From: Paraherbaspirillum soli
GTDB taxonomy: Bacteria; Pseudomonadota; Gammaproteobacteria; Burkholderiales; Burkholderiaceae_D
Direction: 5' to 3'
DNA: 64,000 nucleotides
Assembly: GCF_042654985.1 (NCBI RefSeq)
Contig: NZ_JBHSMT010000031.1
Span: 116,824 to 180,823, forward strand
Shown: piece after piece, positions 1 through 9,389 of the stretch
Layout of the letters: each line of letters begins with the position of its first letter
How positions within the stretch are numbered: position 1 is the stretch's first letter
Notes under the pieces: model-generated
Database searches by the model: none
What the model was told of the DNA's origin: nothing
Seen by the model: the letters and a program-made list of their open reading frames with translations, nothing else
Program-made: the position numbers and the translations under genes

Positions 1-409
1 CCAGCGGCGTCAGGGTTTTGTTCGACAACAGCAACGCCGCATCGGCATTCACCAGCACCAGCGGCACGCCGCGCAAGCGCGCCATCGCACCGCCCGGCAC
101 CGTCACATAGCCGCCCATCCCCAGCACCACATCGGCCTGGCGGCGGCCGATGATGCCGAAGCACGCCGGGAAACTGAGCAACAGCCGCCACACGCCGCGC
201 AAGGTATGCAGCCAGCCTTTGCCGCGCAATCCGGAAAATTCAATCCGGTCCATCTCGATAGCATGGCGCGGCACCAGCTCGCATTCCATGCCATGCGTTG
301 TTCCCAGCCACGTCACTTGCCAGCCGCGAGCGCGCATCGTGTCGGCAATCGCCAGCCCCGGGAAGATATGCCCGCCGGTACCGGCCGCCATGATCAATAA
401 GCGCTTCAT
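1..409 (-). CDS. murG: MurG, lipid II-forming GlcNAc transferase (3' part outside window)
   Basis: MurG transfers GlcNAc from UDP-GlcNAc to lipid I on the inner face of the membrane, making lipid II. Only about 136 N-terminal residues are present; the gene runs off the left edge. The start is fixed by an ATGA overlap with the ftsW stop. Residues about 9-18 carry the glycine-rich GTGGHIFPG loop typical of MurG and related glycosyltransferases. The usual HEQN acceptor-site motif is replaced by a VNADAA stretch near residue 119, which I recall from other betaproteobacterial MurG proteins. It is the last gene of the dcw cluster visible here and is surely cotranscribed with ftsW. Confidence 0.95.
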   Translation of the reverse strand, partial: MKRLLIMAAGTGGHIFPGLAIADTMRARGWQVTWLGTTHGMECELVPRHAIEMDRIEFSGLRGKGWLHTLRGVWRLLLSFPACFGIIGRRQADVVLGMGGYVTVPGGAMARLRGVPLVLVNADAALLLSNKTLTPL

Positions 410-1641
410 GACCGTCCTCCCCGCATCATGACCCGGTTCTCGTAGTCGATGCGCAACAGGATTGCCAGGCCGATGCAGTTGATCAGCACGCCGGAGCCGC
501 CGTAACTCATCAGCGGCAAAGTCAGGCCTTTGGTCGGCAACAGTCCCAGATTGACGCCCATGTTGATAAAGGTTTGCACCCCGATCCAGATGCCGATGCC
601 CTTGGCGGTCAAGCCGGCAAATGTTTGTTCCATCGCGATCGCCTGCCGGCCGATTTCAAAGGCGCGCTTGATGATCCAGTAAAACAGCATGACCACCACC
701 AGCACGCCGACAAAACCCAATTCCTCACCAATCACCGCCAACAAAAAGTCGGTATGCGCTTCCGGCAAATAATGCAATTTCTCCACGCTGGCCCCGAGGC
801 CGACGCCGAACAATTCGCCGCGTCCGAACGCGATCAGCGAGTGTGACAACTGGTAAGCCTTGCCCAGGGCGTTTTCCTCCGTCCACGGATTCAGGTAGGC
901 AAAAATCCGCTCGCGACGCCACGGCGACAGCCAGATCACCAGCGTGAACAAGCCGGCCAGCACGGCGCCGATGCCGCCGAACCAGATGCCGTTGATGCCA
1001 CCCAAAAACAGAATCCCCATCGCGATGCAGACGATCACGCCCAGCGCGCCGAGATCCGGCTCCAGCAACAACAGCAGACCGACCACACCGACCGCAGCCG
1101 TCATCGGCAAGAAACCCTTGGTCAGCTTGTGCATCACTTGCTGCTTGCGCACCGTGTAGTTGGCTGCATACAAGACAATGAATAGCTTCATTAATTCCGA
1201 CGGCTGCAAATTAAATACGCGGAACGACAGCCAGCGCTTGGCGCCGTTGACCCCTCGCCCCAGGCCGGGCACCAGCACCATCGCCAGCAATACCAGGGTA
1301 ATCACGAACAAATAGGGCGCGGCCCGCTGCCAGGTAGCGATCGGGATACGGAATGTAAACAAGCCGGCGACCAGCGAGACGCCGATAAAAATCGCCTGCC
1401 GCACCAGGAAGTGGGCGTTGCTGTAGTTCGCATACTTGGGCGAGTCCGGCAACGCGATGGAGGCCGAGTACACCATGACCAGTCCGAGCAGCATCAGCAG
1501 CACCACCACCCACACCAGCGGCTGGTCGTACTCCATCATTTTCGAACGCTGGGCGCCGGACTTCTGGCTGTCGAGCGTGCGCGGCCGGGACGCAGGGCTG
1601 TCCGCAGGCTTGGCCGAAAAAGATGGAAAGGCGAATTTCAT
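406..1641 (-). CDS. ftsW: FtsW, SEDS-family septal peptidoglycan polymerase
   Basis: FtsW is the polytopic SEDS glycosyltransferase that polymerises lipid II at the septum with the transpeptidase FtsI. The 411-residue protein has a cytosolic N-terminal tail of about 40 polar residues followed by about ten hydrophobic segments. Typical SEDS stretches are seen, such as GRGVNGAKRWL (residues about 127-137), LQPSELMKL and the C-terminal MSYGGSG. The start overlaps the murD stop by 4 bases (ATGA) and its own stop overlaps the murG start in the same way, so translation is probably coupled along murD-ftsW-murG. Confidence 0.97.
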   Translation of the reverse strand: MKFAFPSFSAKPADSPASRPRTLDSQKSGAQRSKMMEYDQPLVWVVVLLMLLGLVMVYSASIALPDSPKYANYSNAHFLVRQAIFIGVSLVAGLFTFRIPIATWQRAAPYLFVITLVLLAMVLVPGLGRGVNGAKRWLSFRVFNLQPSELMKLFIVLYAANYTVRKQQVMHKLTKGFLPMTAAVGVVGLLLLLEPDLGALGVIVCIAMGILFLGGINGIWFGGIGAVLAGLFTLVIWLSPWRRERIFAYLNPWTEENALGKAYQLSHSLIAFGRGELFGVGLGASVEKLHYLPEAHTDFLLAVIGEELGFVGVLVVVMLFYWIIKRAFEIGRQAIAMEQTFAGLTAKGIGIWIGVQTFINMGVNLGLLPTKGLTLPLMSYGGSGVLINCIGLAILLRIDYENRVMMRGGRS

Positions 1642-3176
1642 AGGCCGACCTCGCCGCGCGACAAGGCCAGCTCGCGCACCGCATCGACAAACACCTGGGC
1701 CCGATGCGCGTAATTACGGAACATGTCGAAACTGGCGCAAGCCGGCGACAGCAATACCGCGTCGCCTGGCTGTGCCAGCTCGGCAGCGCGCTGCACCGCT
1801 TGTTCCAGCGTCGCGCAGCTGACGATCTCGACCCTCGCTGCTTGCGTCCGGCTCTCAACCGCTACTTGAATTGCGGCGGCGTCGCGGCCGATCAAGACCA
1901 GCGCCCGACCATAAGTAGCCAGCGGCTCTGCCAATGGCGCAAAGTCCTGCCCTTTGCCGTCGCCGCCGGCGATCAATACCAGGCGGCTGGCATTGCCGTC
2001 GTTGTCGGAACCGCGACCGAGGCCGTTCAAGGCCGCTACCGTGGCGCCGACATTGGTGCCTTTGCTGTCGTCGTAGTATTCGACGCCGCCGATGGTGGTC
2101 ACCAGTTCGACCCGATGCGGCTCGCCGTGATACTCGCGCAGGCCGTGCAATAGCGGTGCGAACGGCAAGTCGATGGCGCGGCACAATGCCAGTGCCGCCA
2201 GCGCATTGGCTGCATTGTGGCGGCCGCGAATGCGCAGCGCATCGGCCGGCATCAGGCGTTTGATCGAGACCGGCAATTCGGGCTGCTCTTTCTTGCCGCG
2301 TTTCTTTGCTTCCTTTTCAGTCTCTTCCGCCGGCACGGCTACCGTCAGCCATTGCATGCCGTGATCGCTGACCAGGCCGAAACAATCACCCTGGGTCGGC
2401 TCGTCGAAGCCGAAACTCAAGCTCTTCGACGTCTGGAACTGCATCACCAATGCATCGTCGCGGTTCAATACGCGCGTGGTATCGCTGCCGAAGATGCGCG
2501 CCTTGTCGGCCGCATAGGCCGCCATATCGCCATGCCAATCCAGATGGTCTTGCGTGATATTGAGGATGGTCGCGGCGTCGGCTTGCAGGCTGTAAGTGGT
2601 ATGCAACTGGAAGCTCGACAATTCCAGCACCCAGACCTGCGGCAACGCGTTTTGCTCCAGTGCGGTGCGCAACACATCCAGCGCGGCCGGACTGATATTG
2701 CCGGCCACCTGCACCGTCAAGCCGGCTCGTTCGCACAGCAAGCCGGTCAAACTGGTGACGGTGGTTTTGCCGTTGGTGCCGGTGATCGCAATCACTTTCG
2801 GCGCATACGCCTGACTCTCGCGCAATGCCGCCAGGGCTTGCGCGAATAGCTCGATCTCGCCCCATACCGGGATATTGGCGGCGGCCGCGGCTGGGATGAT
2901 GTCCTTCAATTCCTTGCTTGGTATTAGGCCGGGACTGACTGCGACAAAGTCGATGCCGTCGAGCAAACTCGGAGCAAAACTGTCGCCGCCGCCGACAAAT
3001 TCGACATCCGCTATCGCTTGCCGCAATTGCGGCAGGCGCTCAGGCGCACTGCGGGTATCGGCCACGCGCACGCTCGCGCCGCAGTGTGCCAGCCACAATG
3101 CGCATGCCAGGCCGGACTCGCCCAAGCCTAGTACCAGAACATGTTTACCCGTGTATGTCATGACCGCAGCGTTCAT
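1638..3176 (-). CDS. murD: MurD, UDP-MurNAc-L-Ala:D-Glu ligase with a Lys/Glu-rich insertion
   Basis: MurD adds D-glutamate to UDP-MurNAc-L-alanine in the cytoplasm, using ATP. An N-terminal Rossmann-like domain (GLGESG, about residues 17-22) is followed by the Mur ligase P-loop GTNGKTT (residues 133-139), the central HLDWHG region (about 211-216) and the C-terminal ligase domain. At 512 residues it is longer than the roughly 440 usual for the family. Part of the excess is a charged insert at residues about 281-303 (rich in Glu and Lys) between two conserved blocks. Its ATG shares one base with the mraY stop (TAATG). Confidence 0.96.
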   Translation of the reverse strand: MNAAVMTYTGKHVLVLGLGESGLACALWLAHCGASVRVADTRSAPERLPQLRQAIADVEFVGGGDSFAPSLLDGIDFVAVSPGLIPSKELKDIIPAAAAANIPVWGEIELFAQALAALRESQAYAPKVIAITGTNGKTTVTSLTGLLCERAGLTVQVAGNISPAALDVLRTALEQNALPQVWVLELSSFQLHTTYSLQADAATILNITQDHLDWHGDMAAYAADKARIFGSDTTRVLNRDDALVMQFQTSKSLSFGFDEPTQGDCFGLVSDHGMQWLTVAVPAEETEKEAKKRGKKEQPELPVSIKRLMPADALRIRGRHNAANALAALALCRAIDLPFAPLLHGLREYHGEPHRVELVTTIGGVEYYDDSKGTNVGATVAALNGLGRGSDNDGNASRLVLIAGGDGKGQDFAPLAEPLATYGRALVLIGRDAAAIQVAVESRTQAARVEIVSCATLEQAVQRAAELAQPGDAVLLSPACASFDMFRNYAHRAQVFVDAVRELALSRGEVGL

Positions 3177-4345
3177 TACCTTAACTTCAGAGTGGAAAGT
3201 CCAAACAACACCAGCATCATCGAGATGATCCAGAAACGCACGACCACCTGCGTTTCTTTCCAGCCTTTTTGCTCATAGTGGTGGTGCAGCGGCGCCATCA
3301 GCAGCACCCGCCGACCGACTCCGTAACGCTTCTTGGTGAACTTGAAATACACCACCTGGACCATCACCGACAGCGTTTCGACCACAAAGATGCCGCCCAT
3401 GATGAACAACACGATTTCCTGCCGCACGATGACGGCCACGGTGCCCAGCGCGCCGCCCAGCGCCAGCGCGCCGACGTCGCCCATGAATACCTGCGCCGGA
3501 TAGGCGTTGTACCAAAGGAAAGCCAGGCCGGCACCGGCCATCGCGCCGCAGAAAATCAGCAGTTCGCCGGCGCCGGGGATATGCGGAATCAGCAGATATT
3601 TGGCAAAGGTCACGTTACCGGTCAGATAGGCAAACAGTCCGAGGGCGGAGCCGACCATGACCGTCGGCATGATCGCCAGGCCGTCCAGGCCATCGGTCAG
3701 ATTCACCGCGTTGCTGGTGCCGACGATGACGAAATAAGTCAGCGCCATGAAGCCCCAGACGCCCAGCGGATAGCTGACGGTTTTGAAGAACGGCACGATC
3801 AAATCGGCCTTCGGCGGCAAATCCAGGCTGAAACCGGACTGCACCCAGGCCACGAACAAATCCCAGACCTGGGTATTGTTCGGCGCCGATACCGAGAACG
3901 CCAGATACACTGCCGCCACCACGCCGATCACCGATTGCCAGAAATATTTCTCGCGCGAGCGCATGCCGTTCGGGTCCTTGTAGACCACCTTGCGATAGTC
4001 GTCGACCCAGCCGATGGCACCAAAACCCAGCGTCACCACCAGCACGATCCAGACGAAACGGTTGCTCAGGTCGCTCCACAGCAAAGTTGAAATACCGATC
4101 GCAATCAGGATCAGCACGCCGCCCATGGTCGGCGTACCAGATTTGATCAAATGCGTTTGCGGACCATCGGTACGCACCGCTTGTCCGACCTTCAGGCGCG
4201 CCAGCATGCGGATCACGCCAGGTCCTGCGATCAAGCCGATCGCCAACGCCGTCAGCGTCGCGAACACGGCGCGAAAGGTGATGAAATTGAAAACCCGCAG
4301 GACACTGAAATCCTGCTGTAAATATTGTGCCAACCAAAGCAGCAT
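3176..4345 (-). CDS. mraY: MraY, phospho-MurNAc-pentapeptide translocase
   Basis: MraY moves phospho-MurNAc-pentapeptide from UDP to undecaprenyl phosphate, giving lipid I, the first membrane step of peptidoglycan synthesis. The 389-residue protein has about ten membrane segments and the conserved active-site motifs: the aspartate pair in WVDDYRK, the NLTDGLDGLA loop, and the HHHYEQKGW segment near the C-terminus. The length is slightly above the family's usual 360. It starts one base after the murF stop and ends overlapping the murD start, so it sits inside one transcription unit with the Mur ligases that supply its substrate. Confidence 0.97.
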   Translation of the reverse strand: MLLWLAQYLQQDFSVLRVFNFITFRAVFATLTALAIGLIAGPGVIRMLARLKVGQAVRTDGPQTHLIKSGTPTMGGVLILIAIGISTLLWSDLSNRFVWIVLVVTLGFGAIGWVDDYRKVVYKDPNGMRSREKYFWQSVIGVVAAVYLAFSVSAPNNTQVWDLFVAWVQSGFSLDLPPKADLIVPFFKTVSYPLGVWGFMALTYFVIVGTSNAVNLTDGLDGLAIMPTVMVGSALGLFAYLTGNVTFAKYLLIPHIPGAGELLIFCGAMAGAGLAFLWYNAYPAQVFMGDVGALALGGALGTVAVIVRQEIVLFIMGGIFVVETLSVMVQVVYFKFTKKRYGVGRRVLLMAPLHHHYEQKGWKETQVVVRFWIISMMLVLFGLSTLKLR

Positions 4346-4346
4346 G

Positions 4347-5768
4347 TTAGTGACTTCCTTCTGATGTTGCGACGAGCAGATGCTGCACCACGCGTTCCAT
4401 TTTCATGAAGCGCGATCCTTTTACCAACACCGTGGCATGCGGTGTCATATAAGCGTCGACCGCAGCCAGCAGCGCTGCCAGGTCGACAAAATGTTTTGCT
4501 TGCGGGCCGAAGGCGGCACTGGCGTCAGCCGCCAACTTGCCCAGCGTGAACAACTGCGCGATGCCGCGTTGCTGCGCATAAGCACCGATTTCCTGGTGAA
4601 ACTTGCGGCCTTCATTGCCGACTTCGCCCATGTCGCCCAATACCAGCAACCGCGGCTGGTCGGCCGGGGCCTGGGCCAGCACGTCGATTGCGGCCCGTAC
4701 CGAATCGGGATTGGCGTTATAGGTGTCGTCGATCACCAGCGCACCGGCGCAGGCGGCGCGTTGCGCCAGCTTGCGTTGCAGACGGCCGCTGACCGGAGCG
4801 AACGCTTCCAGGCCGCGCTTGATGGCCGCGACCTCGATCCCAATCGCCAACGCGCAGGCAATCGCGGCGAGTGCGTTGCGCACGTTGTGCTCGCCGGCGG
4901 CGGACAGCTGTATGTCAAATTTTTGTACAGGGTTGGCAAGCGCGACGGTGACGGCCAAATCGCTGCCGAAACCATTCGCCGCCTGGCTATAAGTGCAGCT
5001 GACATCGGCGTCGGCGGACAGGCCGAAGGTAATGCTGCCGCCCTTGTCCGCTGCGTAGTCGCGCCACAAGGCGGTATACGGATCGTCGGCAGGAAACACG
5101 GCAATCCCGCTGGCCGGCATGCCACGAATCACGTCGCCGTTTTCCTTGGCGACCGCTTCGACCGTTGCCATGAACTCCTGATGCTCGCGCTGCGCGTTAT
5201 TCACCAGTGCCACGGTCGGTTCGGCCAGCGCGGTCAGCACCGCTATCTCGCCCGGATGGTTCATGCCCAGTTCAACCACTGCCGCCTGATGGCTCGCTTC
5301 CAACCGCAGCAAGGTCAACGGCACGCCGATCTCATTATTCAGGTTGCCGCGCGTGGCCAAAAACTGCTCATCGCCAAACGCCGCGGCCAGGATCGCCGCG
5401 ATCATTTCCTTGACAGTGGTTTTGCCGTTGCTGCCGGTCACTGCGATCAAGGGCAGCTTGAATTGCGCGCGCCAGCGATGGCCAATCGCACCCAGCGCGA
5501 GCCGCGTATCTGGCACCACCAGCGCGGGGACCGGAAGATTTGCAGGTACACGCTCCACCACCACCGCGGCCGCGCCTTGCGCCGCCACCTGCGGCAAAAA
5601 GTCATGCGCGTCAAAACGTTCGCCGCGCAGCGCGACAAACAGATTGCCCGGCACGACCGCGCGACTATCTGTCGTCAAGCCGGTCACCGCCACCGGAGCG
5701 GCTCCAGCAGCAGCGACGATGGAAGAATTGGGAACCCAACTCTGCAATTGGGTCAGCGATGACTTCAT
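4347..5768 (-). CDS. murF: MurF, UDP-MurNAc-tripeptide:D-Ala-D-Ala ligase
   Basis: MurF attaches D-Ala-D-Ala to UDP-MurNAc-tripeptide, completing the soluble pentapeptide precursor that MraY uses. The 473-residue protein has the three Mur ligase domains: an N-terminal UDP-binding domain with TTDSR at 32-36, the ATP-binding P-loop TGSNGKTT at 111-118, and a C-terminal domain with the DDTYNANP motif. Its start overlaps the murE stop by 4 bases, consistent with translational coupling in the ligase block murE-murF. Confidence 0.96.
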   Translation of the reverse strand: MKSSLTQLQSWVPNSSIVAAAGAAPVAVTGLTTDSRAVVPGNLFVALRGERFDAHDFLPQVAAQGAAAVVVERVPANLPVPALVVPDTRLALGAIGHRWRAQFKLPLIAVTGSNGKTTVKEMIAAILAAAFGDEQFLATRGNLNNEIGVPLTLLRLEASHQAAVVELGMNHPGEIAVLTALAEPTVALVNNAQREHQEFMATVEAVAKENGDVIRGMPASGIAVFPADDPYTALWRDYAADKGGSITFGLSADADVSCTYSQAANGFGSDLAVTVALANPVQKFDIQLSAAGEHNVRNALAAIACALAIGIEVAAIKRGLEAFAPVSGRLQRKLAQRAACAGALVIDDTYNANPDSVRAAIDVLAQAPADQPRLLVLGDMGEVGNEGRKFHQEIGAYAQQRGIAQLFTLGKLAADASAAFGPQAKHFVDLAALLAAVDAYMTPHATVLVKGSRFMKMERVVQHLLVATSEGSH

Positions 5769-7339
5769 ACGTGGCCGCCTTTCATCGTGGCCCGCGCAGC
5801 CAATGCCAGCGCGGTATGGTCGGCGTCCAAAAACGGCAATTTCTTTCCTTTTATTTCTTGATAGGTTTCATGTCCTTTTCCTGCCAGCAGCACCACATCG
5901 GCCTTGGCCGCATGGCGTACCGCCCACAGGATCGCGCCGGCCCGGTCTTCCAGCGTCAGCGCAGCCGCAGGCGATTGCATGCCGTGCAGGATTTGCGCAA
6001 TGATCGCGCCCGGCTCTTCACTGCGCGGATTGTCGCTGGTCACGATCACGTGATCCGCCAGCTCGGCGACGGCGCCCATCTGCGGCCGCTTGCCCGGATC
6101 GCGATCGCCGCCGCAACCGAACACGCACCACAACTCGCCATGCCGTTGCTGCGCCACCTGGCGCAAGGTATGCAGCGTCTTTTCCAGCGCATCGGGGGTA
6201 TGCGCATAGTCGATCACGATCAGCGGCGCGTCCTGGCCGCCGAATTGCTGCATGCGGCCGGGGACCGCGGTCAACAGTTCAATCGCATGGACTGCCGCGG
6301 CCCAGACAACGCCTTTGGCCAGCAGCACGCCCAGAATGCCGAGCACATTGCTGACATTGAACTGGCCGACCAGCCGGGTTTTGATCTGGCCGGAGCCGAA
6401 CGTCGACTCCACATGAAATACGGTGCCGCCGGCATTGGTCTTGATCGCCGAGGCGCGCAATACCGGGATGCCAGCTGCCGCCTCGACCTCGGTCAACGCA
6501 TAGCCGATCACCGGAATCGCCTGCGTCTTCTGTTGCAGATGGCGCGCCAGCCGCAATCCCATTTCATCATCCAGATTGATCACGGCATGCTGCAATCCGG
6601 GCCAGTCGAACAGCATCTGCTTGGCCGCCTCATAGTGCGCCATGTCGCCGTGGTAATCGAGATGATCGCGGGTGAAATTGGTGAACAAGGCGATATCGAC
6701 ATGCATGCCGTTCAGACGGCCTTGCTCCAGGCCGATCGAGGATGCCTCGATTGCCAGCGCGCCGACTCCGGCGTCGCGCATCTCCGCCAGGGTGCGCTGC
6801 AACAGTACGGCATCCGGCGTGGTATAGCCGGTTTCCCGAAACGCACCGCGCTGGCCTTTGGCAAACACGCCCACGCCCAGCGTACCGACCACCCCGGTCA
6901 TTTCCCCCAGATGCGACAGTGCATGCCCCAGCCATTGACTGCACGAGGTCTTGCCATTGGTGCCGGTCACGGCGACGATTTGCATGCCGGCGTCCGGCTT
7001 TTGATAGTAGGCATTGGCAATCGGGCCGGCGGCTTGTTTCAAGCCCGCGACGGCCAGATGCGGCACTTTATGGGTCGCGTCCCAACTGACATCCCAGTCG
7101 AATCCATCCGCCTCATATACCACCGCGCAAGCACCCTTTTGCAGCGCTTGCGCAATATAGTTGCGGCCGTCCGCATGATCGCCGGGATAGGCAACGAACA
7201 CATCGCCGGGTTTGACCGCGCGTGAATCCGAAGTCAGGTCGGCCGCCGCGGCGGATGCCGGAGCCAGTCCGCGCAACCAGTTCAGGATGTCGTCCAATCG
7301 TACCGAGGTTGTCTTCATTGGCTTCTTCATGGCCTTCAT
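5765..7339 (-). CDS. murE: MurE, UDP-MurNAc-dipeptide:meso-diaminopimelate ligase
   Basis: MurE adds the third residue of the stem peptide. The DNPR motif (within TSDNPRSEEP, about residue 440) is the known signature for meso-diaminopimelate specificity, so the peptidoglycan is of the ordinary Gram-negative type. The P-loop TGTNGKTS lies at 125-132 and TSDSR in the N-terminal domain at 36-40. The ATG at 7339 shares a base with the ftsI stop (TAATG). Two further in-frame ATG codons follow at residues 4 and 8, so the exact start is uncertain by a few residues. Length is 524 residues, slightly above average. Confidence 0.96.
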   Translation of the reverse strand: MKAMKKPMKTTSVRLDDILNWLRGLAPASAAAADLTSDSRAVKPGDVFVAYPGDHADGRNYIAQALQKGACAVVYEADGFDWDVSWDATHKVPHLAVAGLKQAAGPIANAYYQKPDAGMQIVAVTGTNGKTSCSQWLGHALSHLGEMTGVVGTLGVGVFAKGQRGAFRETGYTTPDAVLLQRTLAEMRDAGVGALAIEASSIGLEQGRLNGMHVDIALFTNFTRDHLDYHGDMAHYEAAKQMLFDWPGLQHAVINLDDEMGLRLARHLQQKTQAIPVIGYALTEVEAAAGIPVLRASAIKTNAGGTVFHVESTFGSGQIKTRLVGQFNVSNVLGILGVLLAKGVVWAAAVHAIELLTAVPGRMQQFGGQDAPLIVIDYAHTPDALEKTLHTLRQVAQQRHGELWCVFGCGGDRDPGKRPQMGAVAELADHVIVTSDNPRSEEPGAIIAQILHGMQSPAAALTLEDRAGAILWAVRHAAKADVVLLAGKGHETYQEIKGKKLPFLDADHTALALAARATMKGGHV

Positions 7340-9120
7340 TACATGCTCTCCTGTACCACTTCGGTCGGGATAATGATGTTGGTGACGGTCGAATCCGGCG
7401 CAACGTTCAGCGCCCGCAAGGCGTTGGCGGCAACCGTCGCAAACACCGGCGCTGCCACATCACCACCAAAATGCGAGCCCACGCTGGGCTCGTCGACCAT
7501 CACCGCAATGATCAAGCGAGGATCAGAGGCCGGAGCAAAACCGACAAAGTCGGCAATATATTTTTTGACGTATTTGCCGCCCTCGATCTTGTAAGCGGTG
7601 CCGGTTTTGCCGCCGACCCGATAGCCGGGCACTTGCGCCTTGGGCGCGGTGCCGCCAGGCGCGGTGACCGTTTCCAGCATCGCTCGCACGGTGAGCGCAG
7701 TCTTTTCGGATACCACCCGCTGCCCAACCGGCGGCTCGGTGACCTTCTGGAAGGTCAATGGAATAAAATCGCCGTTGCGGGCAAAAATCGTATATGCGTG
7801 CGCCATCTGGATCAGCGACACCGAGATGCCGTGGCCGTAGCTCATGGTCGCCTGCTCGATCGGACGCCACGATTTATAAGGGCGCACACGGCCGGCAACC
7901 GCACCTGGGAAACCGAATTTCGGCTGCTGCCCAAGACCAACAGTAGTGAACATCTCCCACATTTCTTCAGCCGGCATTTGCGCGGCAATTTTGGCGGTGC
8001 CGATGTTGGACGATTTCTGGATAATCTGAGCCACGCTCATCGTCAGCACGCCATGCGGATGCGAATCGCCGATAGTGGCGGTACCAATCGTCATTTTATC
8101 GGGGATCTGGAAGGTCGTAGTCGCCTGCACGCGATTGGTGTCAAGCGCCAAAGCCACGGTGAATGGCTTCAGCGTGGAGCCAGGCTCGAAGGTATCGGTC
8201 ATCACCCGATTGCGCAGTTGCGCCCCGGTCAATACCGAGCGATCGTTCGGGTTGTAAGAGGGCAAATTGGCAAGCGCCAGCACCTCGCCGGTCTTGGCGT
8301 CCACTACGACGATGCCGCCGGCTTTGGCCTTGCTCTTTTCGACCGCCTCTTTCAATTGCGTAAAGGCGATGTACTGGATCTTGCTGTCGATCGACAACAC
8401 CAACTCCTTGCCATCGTGCGGCTCCTTGACCGCTTCGATATCCTCGACGATACGCCCCAACCTATCCTTGATCACGCGACGGCTACCGGTGGTGCCGGCC
8501 AGGTTTTTTTGCTGCGACAGCTCCATGCCGTCCTGACCGGCGTCTTCGACGTTGGTAAAGCCGACCACGTGCGCCATTACCTCCCCTTCGGGGTAGTAGC
8601 GTTTGTATTCCTTGCGCGTTTCGACGCCGCGGATGCCGAGCTTGACGATCTTGTCGGAGGTATCCGGTTCGACTTGCCGCTTCAGGTAAACGAAGCTACG
8701 GTCGGAATCGAGTTTTTTGCGCAGCTCGGCCTCGCTCATCTCAAGCAATTTTGCCAGTTGCTGCAATTTTTCCTTGGGTGCATCCAGCACGTCTTCCGGG
8801 ATCGCCCAGACCGCCTTGACCGGCACCGAGGATGCCAATACCTGACCGTTACGGTCAGTGATTTTGCCGCGCGTAGCCGGCAGTTCCAAGGTGCGCGCAT
8901 AGCGCGAGGCACCCTGCTTTTGCAGGAAATCGGTGGAAATCCCTTGCAGCCATAGAGCCCGGCCAATCAATGCCAGAAAAGCGGCAAACATGGCGAACAG
9001 CACGACGCGCGAGCGCCATACCGGCAACTTCACTTTCAGTACCGGGCTGGACGAAAACGGTACGCCTTTGGCGGCGGCGACACGCGATGCATGGGCGCTG
9101 CGTGGAGGATTACGTGTCAT
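7339..9120 (-). CDS. ftsI: FtsI (PBP3), septal peptidoglycan transpeptidase
   Basis: FtsI is the class B penicillin-binding protein that crosslinks septal peptidoglycan with FtsW. I start it at the ATG at 9120, which overlaps the ftsL stop by 4 bases; the longer open frame to 9249 would run into ftsL. The resulting 593-residue protein has one membrane anchor (about 37-58), a pedestal domain, and the three transpeptidase motifs: STLK at 315-318 (the acylated serine), SSN near 372 and KTG within GGKTGTAYK near 495. The basic, proline-rich cytoplasmic tail is normal for FtsI. Confidence 0.96.
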   Translation of the reverse strand: MTRNPPRSAHASRVAAAKGVPFSSSPVLKVKLPVWRSRVVLFAMFAAFLALIGRALWLQGISTDFLQKQGASRYARTLELPATRGKITDRNGQVLASSVPVKAVWAIPEDVLDAPKEKLQQLAKLLEMSEAELRKKLDSDRSFVYLKRQVEPDTSDKIVKLGIRGVETRKEYKRYYPEGEVMAHVVGFTNVEDAGQDGMELSQQKNLAGTTGSRRVIKDRLGRIVEDIEAVKEPHDGKELVLSIDSKIQYIAFTQLKEAVEKSKAKAGGIVVVDAKTGEVLALANLPSYNPNDRSVLTGAQLRNRVMTDTFEPGSTLKPFTVALALDTNRVQATTTFQIPDKMTIGTATIGDSHPHGVLTMSVAQIIQKSSNIGTAKIAAQMPAEEMWEMFTTVGLGQQPKFGFPGAVAGRVRPYKSWRPIEQATMSYGHGISVSLIQMAHAYTIFARNGDFIPLTFQKVTEPPVGQRVVSEKTALTVRAMLETVTAPGGTAPKAQVPGYRVGGKTGTAYKIEGGKYVKKYIADFVGFAPASDPRLIIAVMVDEPSVGSHFGGDVAAPVFATVAANALRALNVAPDSTVTNIIIPTEVVQESM

Positions 9121-9389
9121 TTTTCCCCCACTGTCAGATATTGCGTACGAGCCGCCGTCAACGGCACCATGTTCAGGTCGCGGGTGGCGCTTGCCTCGAT
9201 GCGTGAGTTTTTGCCGAGCGTCGATTGATCGAGCTGCAATTGCGCCCATTCAATATCCAGCTGCCGCGCCTGGCTTTGCGAACGCTCCAGCTCGATGAAT
9301 AATTGACGCGCCTGATATTGCGCGTTGACCAGCGCCAGCGAACACAGCACGACGGCCAGGGCCAGTACGAAATTGAGGCGGCTGCTCAC
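9117..9389 (-). CDS. ftsL: FtsL, divisome subunit
   Basis: FtsL is a small bitopic protein that works with FtsB and FtsQ to activate FtsWI. The 90-residue product has a short cytoplasmic start, one membrane segment (about 6-23) and then a glutamine- and glutamate-rich helix able to form a coiled coil. Sequence conservation of FtsL is low, so the call rests on size, topology and its invariant place between rsmH and ftsI. It overlaps both neighbours by 4 bases. Confidence 0.93.
   Translation of the reverse strand: MSSRLNFVLALAVVLCSLALVNAQYQARQLFIELERSQSQARQLDIEWAQLQLDQSTLGKNSRIEASATRDLNMVPLTAARTQYLTVGEK

Noticed and set aside
5540..7225. Long plus-strand frame (561 residues) opposite murE
   Set aside because: It is the antisense shadow of a highly conserved gene, with Arg/His/Gln-rich composition and no recognisable domain.
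7222..8955. Long plus-strand frame (577 residues) opposite ftsI
   Set aside because: It is the shadow of ftsI with the usual biased composition and no ribosome site or motif.
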